Assembly (NCBI GenBank): GCA_026387515.1
Contig: JAPLLP010000142.1
Coordinates: 1-7,953, forward strand
Origin: Candidatus Omnitrophota bacterium
GTDB lineage: Bacteria > Omnitrophota > Koll11 > Gygaellales > Profunditerraquicolaceae
Direction of reading: 5' to 3'
Length of the DNA: 7,953 nt
Made by a program: the position numbers and the translations under genes. The notes under the pieces are model-generated. The model did not search any database and was not told the DNA's origin. It saw only the letters and a program-made list of their open reading frames with translations. Positions 5,620 to 7,953 of the stretch are shown piece after piece. The stretch's first letter is position 1; each line of letters begins with the position of its first letter.

Positions 5620-6113
5620 TCACCCCATATTTTTTCAACTCTCCCTTAGAAACGGGTCTAAGATTACTGTTTGTATTTAACAATACAAATAAACGATTTT
5701 TGGACATTCAAAGGTTAGTGTATTACAACTATTTGTTGATACATTCCTCTGATATCCCGGAGGCCCCATTTGAAAGTTTGCATCCTGAAATGCCAAACAG
5801 GTCTTGCGAAATATTAATAGGAAGAAAAATAATTCAAAAAGGCATCAACTTGTTATTATCCAAAGGATTGATCTGTGTCCATTATGAAAAATCCGGGGTT
5901 CGTTACAACTCAAATGAAAATACTTCTTTATTCTTGAGCCATTTGTCTTCCAACTATTCTAAAGAATTAGAAAAGCGAGCAAAATGGGTCTGTGAGAAAT
6001 ATGATCCGATGTCAGATCTCAAATTAAATGAATTTATGCAAAGCAATCTTGGCACATGGGGTGCTGAATTTTCGCGGGAATTTCATCTCATGGGAGAATT
6101 GAACAATGCATAA
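5607..6113 (+). CDS. ABC-3C middle component (MC2 type)
   Basis: The protein has 168 residues. The ATG at 5607 lies inside the effector gene; a second ATG at 5616 overlaps the effector stop as ATGA and is an equally good start, giving 165 residues. The sequence carries the middle-component hallmarks: FFNSPLETGLRLLFVF (9-24), then a winged-helix-like part with LDIQRLVYYNYLLIHSSD, the conserved SLHPEMPNR (57-65), and a second helical part with GINLLLSKGLICVHYEKSGVRY, typical of a wing. Members of this class sit between the ABC ATPase and the CTD effector in three-component systems and probably link the two. No catalytic motif is visible. It overlaps the ATPase gene by 8 bp. Assignment to the MC2 subtype is from remembered family pattern and is less sure than the role. 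Confidence 0.82.
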   Translation: MEKMITPYFFNSPLETGLRLLFVFNNTNKRFLDIQRLVYYNYLLIHSSDIPEAPFESLHPEMPNRSCEILIGRKIIQKGINLLLSKGLICVHYEKSGVRYNSNENTSLFLSHLSSNYSKELEKRAKWVCEKYDPMSDLKLNEFMQSNLGTWGAEFSREFHLMGELNNA

Positions 6114-7953
6114 GGGATTTTATTTCAAGGAATTGAGGGTTGTGGGAAAAAAGGTTAAACCCGCAAAGTTGTTGTTTAATAGAGGTCTGAATGTTCTCCA
6201 AGGCGCATCAGATACTGGGAAATCTTATGTATTTAATTGCATTAATTATGTTCTAGGCAGCACCAGAGAGCCTAATAAAATAAAAGAAGCTGAAGGATAT
6301 GATGAAATAAGATTGAATCTATGCACTTATGATAATCAGGATTTCACAATTGGCAGAAAATTCGGTGATTCAAAAATATATGTTGCCAAAGCTTTCATGG
6401 ATGGCTATGACAAAGTTAGCACAGATAAATTGAATTCGATACATAGCTCAAAATCCGATGACAATATATCATATTTCCTATTGAGTCTAATTGGTTTAGA
6501 AGGTAAAAAATTAAGTGTAAATGCTAGGAATGAAAAAAGGGCTATAAGTTTTCGAGATATTGCTAATCTCTGTCTTATAAACGAAGAATTAATAATTTCT
6601 ACGACTTCTCCTATCTACTCGGGGCAAGTTGTTAATAAAACCGTTGAAGAATCAGTTTTTAAACTTATTTTATCCAGCAAGGATGACGACGAGCTGGAAT
6701 CTCTTGAAAATCCTAAAGTATACAAAAATAAAATTAAAGGCAAAATAGAATTTATTGAAGACTCGATTATCGGTAAGAGCAAACGACTTGAAGAATTAGA
6801 AAAAAATGTGAAGAATATGGAAATAGATGAAATAAATATCAGGATAGACGAGTTTACCAACCTAATAAATGAGTCTTATAAAAATGTACAAGAGGAAGAT
6901 AAGAAAAGGGCTGTTATATGGAATGACGTTGAGTCACTAAGAAGCCAATTAAATCAAATTGAAGAACTCGAGAAACGCTTCCACTTACTAAATAAACACT
7001 ATATCAGTGATTTAGATAGGTTAGAATTTATTAATGAAGGGAAACAGTATATAGAACAGCTGAAAGATATTGAATGCCCCATTTGTGGTTCCTGCATTAA
7101 TCAAAAAGTTCTTGATGATTATGAAGAGCGTAACTCTGAAAAGATAATGATTTCGTTGATGTCAGAGTCAGACAGCATAAAACTAAAACAAAAAGAACTA
7201 TCCGATACTCTACAGCAACTTAATAACCAAAAAATAGAATTATCTTCTAAGCATACTATTAAAGTCGGTGAATTTGAGGCAATAAACACGTATATAAATA
7301 ATAAGCTAAAACCCGTAGCGGATATAAATCGGCAAAAACTCGAAGAATATTTGAAGCTTAAAGAAGATAAATACGGAATATCCGTTTTAATCGAAGAAAT
7401 AAGTCAGCTGAATAGGGATAAAAAATATTATTATACTAAGCTTGACGAGAAAATTAAGAAGATACCCGGAAGGTCTGTACCTAACGATCTGTATAACCTA
7501 TTTTCCGATGAAATAAAGAAATATCTTATTGAGTGGGGGCTTACTTGCAATACAGTCTATTTTGATAAAACTGAAAATGATATTGAGATTGATGGCAAGC
7601 CAAGAAGTCATTACGGAAAGGGATTTAGGGCAATATACCAATCAGCCTTTATGATCGGCTTAATGGATTATTGTTTGAATAAGAATAATAATAAATTTCA
7701 CCCATTTTTCCTGATATTAGATTCTCCTTTGACAACCTATAAAGAACAGGATAAAGACAAAATTCTAAAAGATGATGAAGTTTCGGAGAATATTCAAGAA
7801 TTATTTTATAAAAGTCTGTCAAAATATGATAAAAATAGTGAATTTCAAATATTCTTGCTAGAGAATAAAGACCCCGAAGAAAAAATAAAAAAATTAATAA
7901 CCTATGAGCATTTTTCAAAAAATCCAAATGTAGGTAGATACGGATTTTTCCCT
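6106..7953 (+). CDS. ABC-3C SMC/Rad50-like ABC ATPase with zinc hook (3' end outside window)
   Basis: The frame starts at the ATG at 6106, inside the stop region of the previous gene, and is open to the right edge: 616 residues without a stop. Walker A is GASDTGKS (33-40). The N-lobe continues with ISFRDIANLCLINEELI (147-163) and TTSPIYSG (166-173), typical of ABC-3C ATPases. Residues about 200-470 are a charged coiled coil broken by CPICGSC (C324, C327, C330), a Rad50-style zinc hook. The signature region is SHYGKGFRAI (501-510). Walker B is FFLILDSPL with D539; a serine follows it where most ABC proteins have the catalytic glutamate. The last visible residues, GRYGFFP, look close to the end, so little is probably missing. 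The ATPase would sense or remodel DNA or nucleoprotein and license the nuclease through the middle component. Confidence 0.9.
   Translation, partial: MHKGFYFKELRVVGKKVKPAKLLFNRGLNVLQGASDTGKSYVFNCINYVLGSTREPNKIKEAEGYDEIRLNLCTYDNQDFTIGRKFGDSKIYVAKAFMDGYDKVSTDKLNSIHSSKSDDNISYFLLSLIGLEGKKLSVNARNEKRAISFRDIANLCLINEELIISTTSPIYSGQVVNKTVEESVFKLILSSKDDDELESLENPKVYKNKIKGKIEFIEDSIIGKSKRLEELEKNVKNMEIDEINIRIDEFTNLINESYKNVQEEDKKRAVIWNDVESLRSQLNQIEELEKRFHLLNKHYISDLDRLEFINEGKQYIEQLKDIECPICGSCINQKVLDDYEERNSEKIMISLMSESDSIKLKQKELSDTLQQLNNQKIELSSKHTIKVGEFEAINTYINNKLKPVADINRQKLEEYLKLKEDKYGISVLIEEISQLNRDKKYYYTKLDEKIKKIPGRSVPNDLYNLFSDEIKKYLIEWGLTCNTVYFDKTENDIEIDGKPRSHYGKGFRAIYQSAFMIGLMDYCLNKNNNKFHPFFLILDSPLTTYKEQDKDKILKDDEVSENIQELFYKSLSKYDKNSEFQIFLLENKDPEEKIKKLITYEHFSKNPNVGRYGFFP

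Noticed and set aside
6615..6860. Minus-strand serine- and isoleucine-rich frame of 81 residues
   Set aside because: It is the complement of the lysine/glutamate-rich coiled coil of the ATPase, which typically yields such shadows.
7649..7927. Minus-strand frame of 92 residues near the right edge
   Set aside because: It lies opposite Walker B and the C-terminal part of the ATPase, which is clearly coding on the plus strand.
1..7953. CRISPR array, tRNA, rRNA or insertion sequence
   Set aside because: Nothing resembling regularly spaced repeats, a tRNA cloverleaf, rRNA or a transposase was seen on either strand.

Overview
The window looks like a piece of an AT-rich bacterial chromosome (roughly 35-40% G+C by eye). 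It carries an accessory island with the character of a defence island, set beside the end of an ordinary metabolic gene. The host cannot be named from the sequence. The first gene is the 3' end of a NifX/NifB-type iron-molybdenum-cofactor-domain protein, which is common in anaerobes and often found in uncultured candidate-phylum genomes; that points weakly to an anaerobic or environmental bacterium.

Layout. (1) Positions 2-289 hold the end of the NifX-like gene, closed by a clear intrinsic terminator at 366-393. (2) Positions 394-1053 are mostly non-coding, with inverted repeats. They contain two small candidate genes: a two-helix membrane protein on the minus strand (544-723) and a 47-residue protein with a strong ribosome binding site (833-976). 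(3) Positions 1054-3902 hold two closely spaced genes: a 591-residue DUF4209 protein ending in the RNxxxHG motif, and a 354-residue protein with two zinc ribbons and a C-terminal R-x4-H motif. Both C-termini look like HEPN-type RNase domains. (4) Positions 3971-4446 hold a small Xis/MerR-like helix-turn-helix gene and an unrecognised 97-residue gene, behind an extended -10 promoter. (5) Positions 4537-7953 hold a three-gene ABC-3C (ABC three-component) conflict system. Its parts are a PD-(D/E)xK nuclease fused to the ABC-3C C-terminal domain, a middle component (MC2 type), and an SMC/Rad50-like ABC ATPase with a zinc hook. The ATPase gene runs off the right edge, probably close to its end.

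How the genes may work together. The ABC-3C genes overlap (13 and 8 bp) and surely form one operon. By family knowledge the ATPase would sense or remodel nucleoprotein, the middle component would couple it to the effector, and the Mrr-like nuclease would cut DNA. The DUF4209/zinc-ribbon pair is the less described part. Two adjacent genes, 8 bp apart, both carrying a HEPN-like R-x4-H motif are a reasonable candidate for a two-protein RNA-targeting immunity module. That role is inference; the motifs and the gene order are seen directly. The Xis-like gene between the two modules fits a mobile island, but no integrase, insertion sequence or convincing attachment site is visible.
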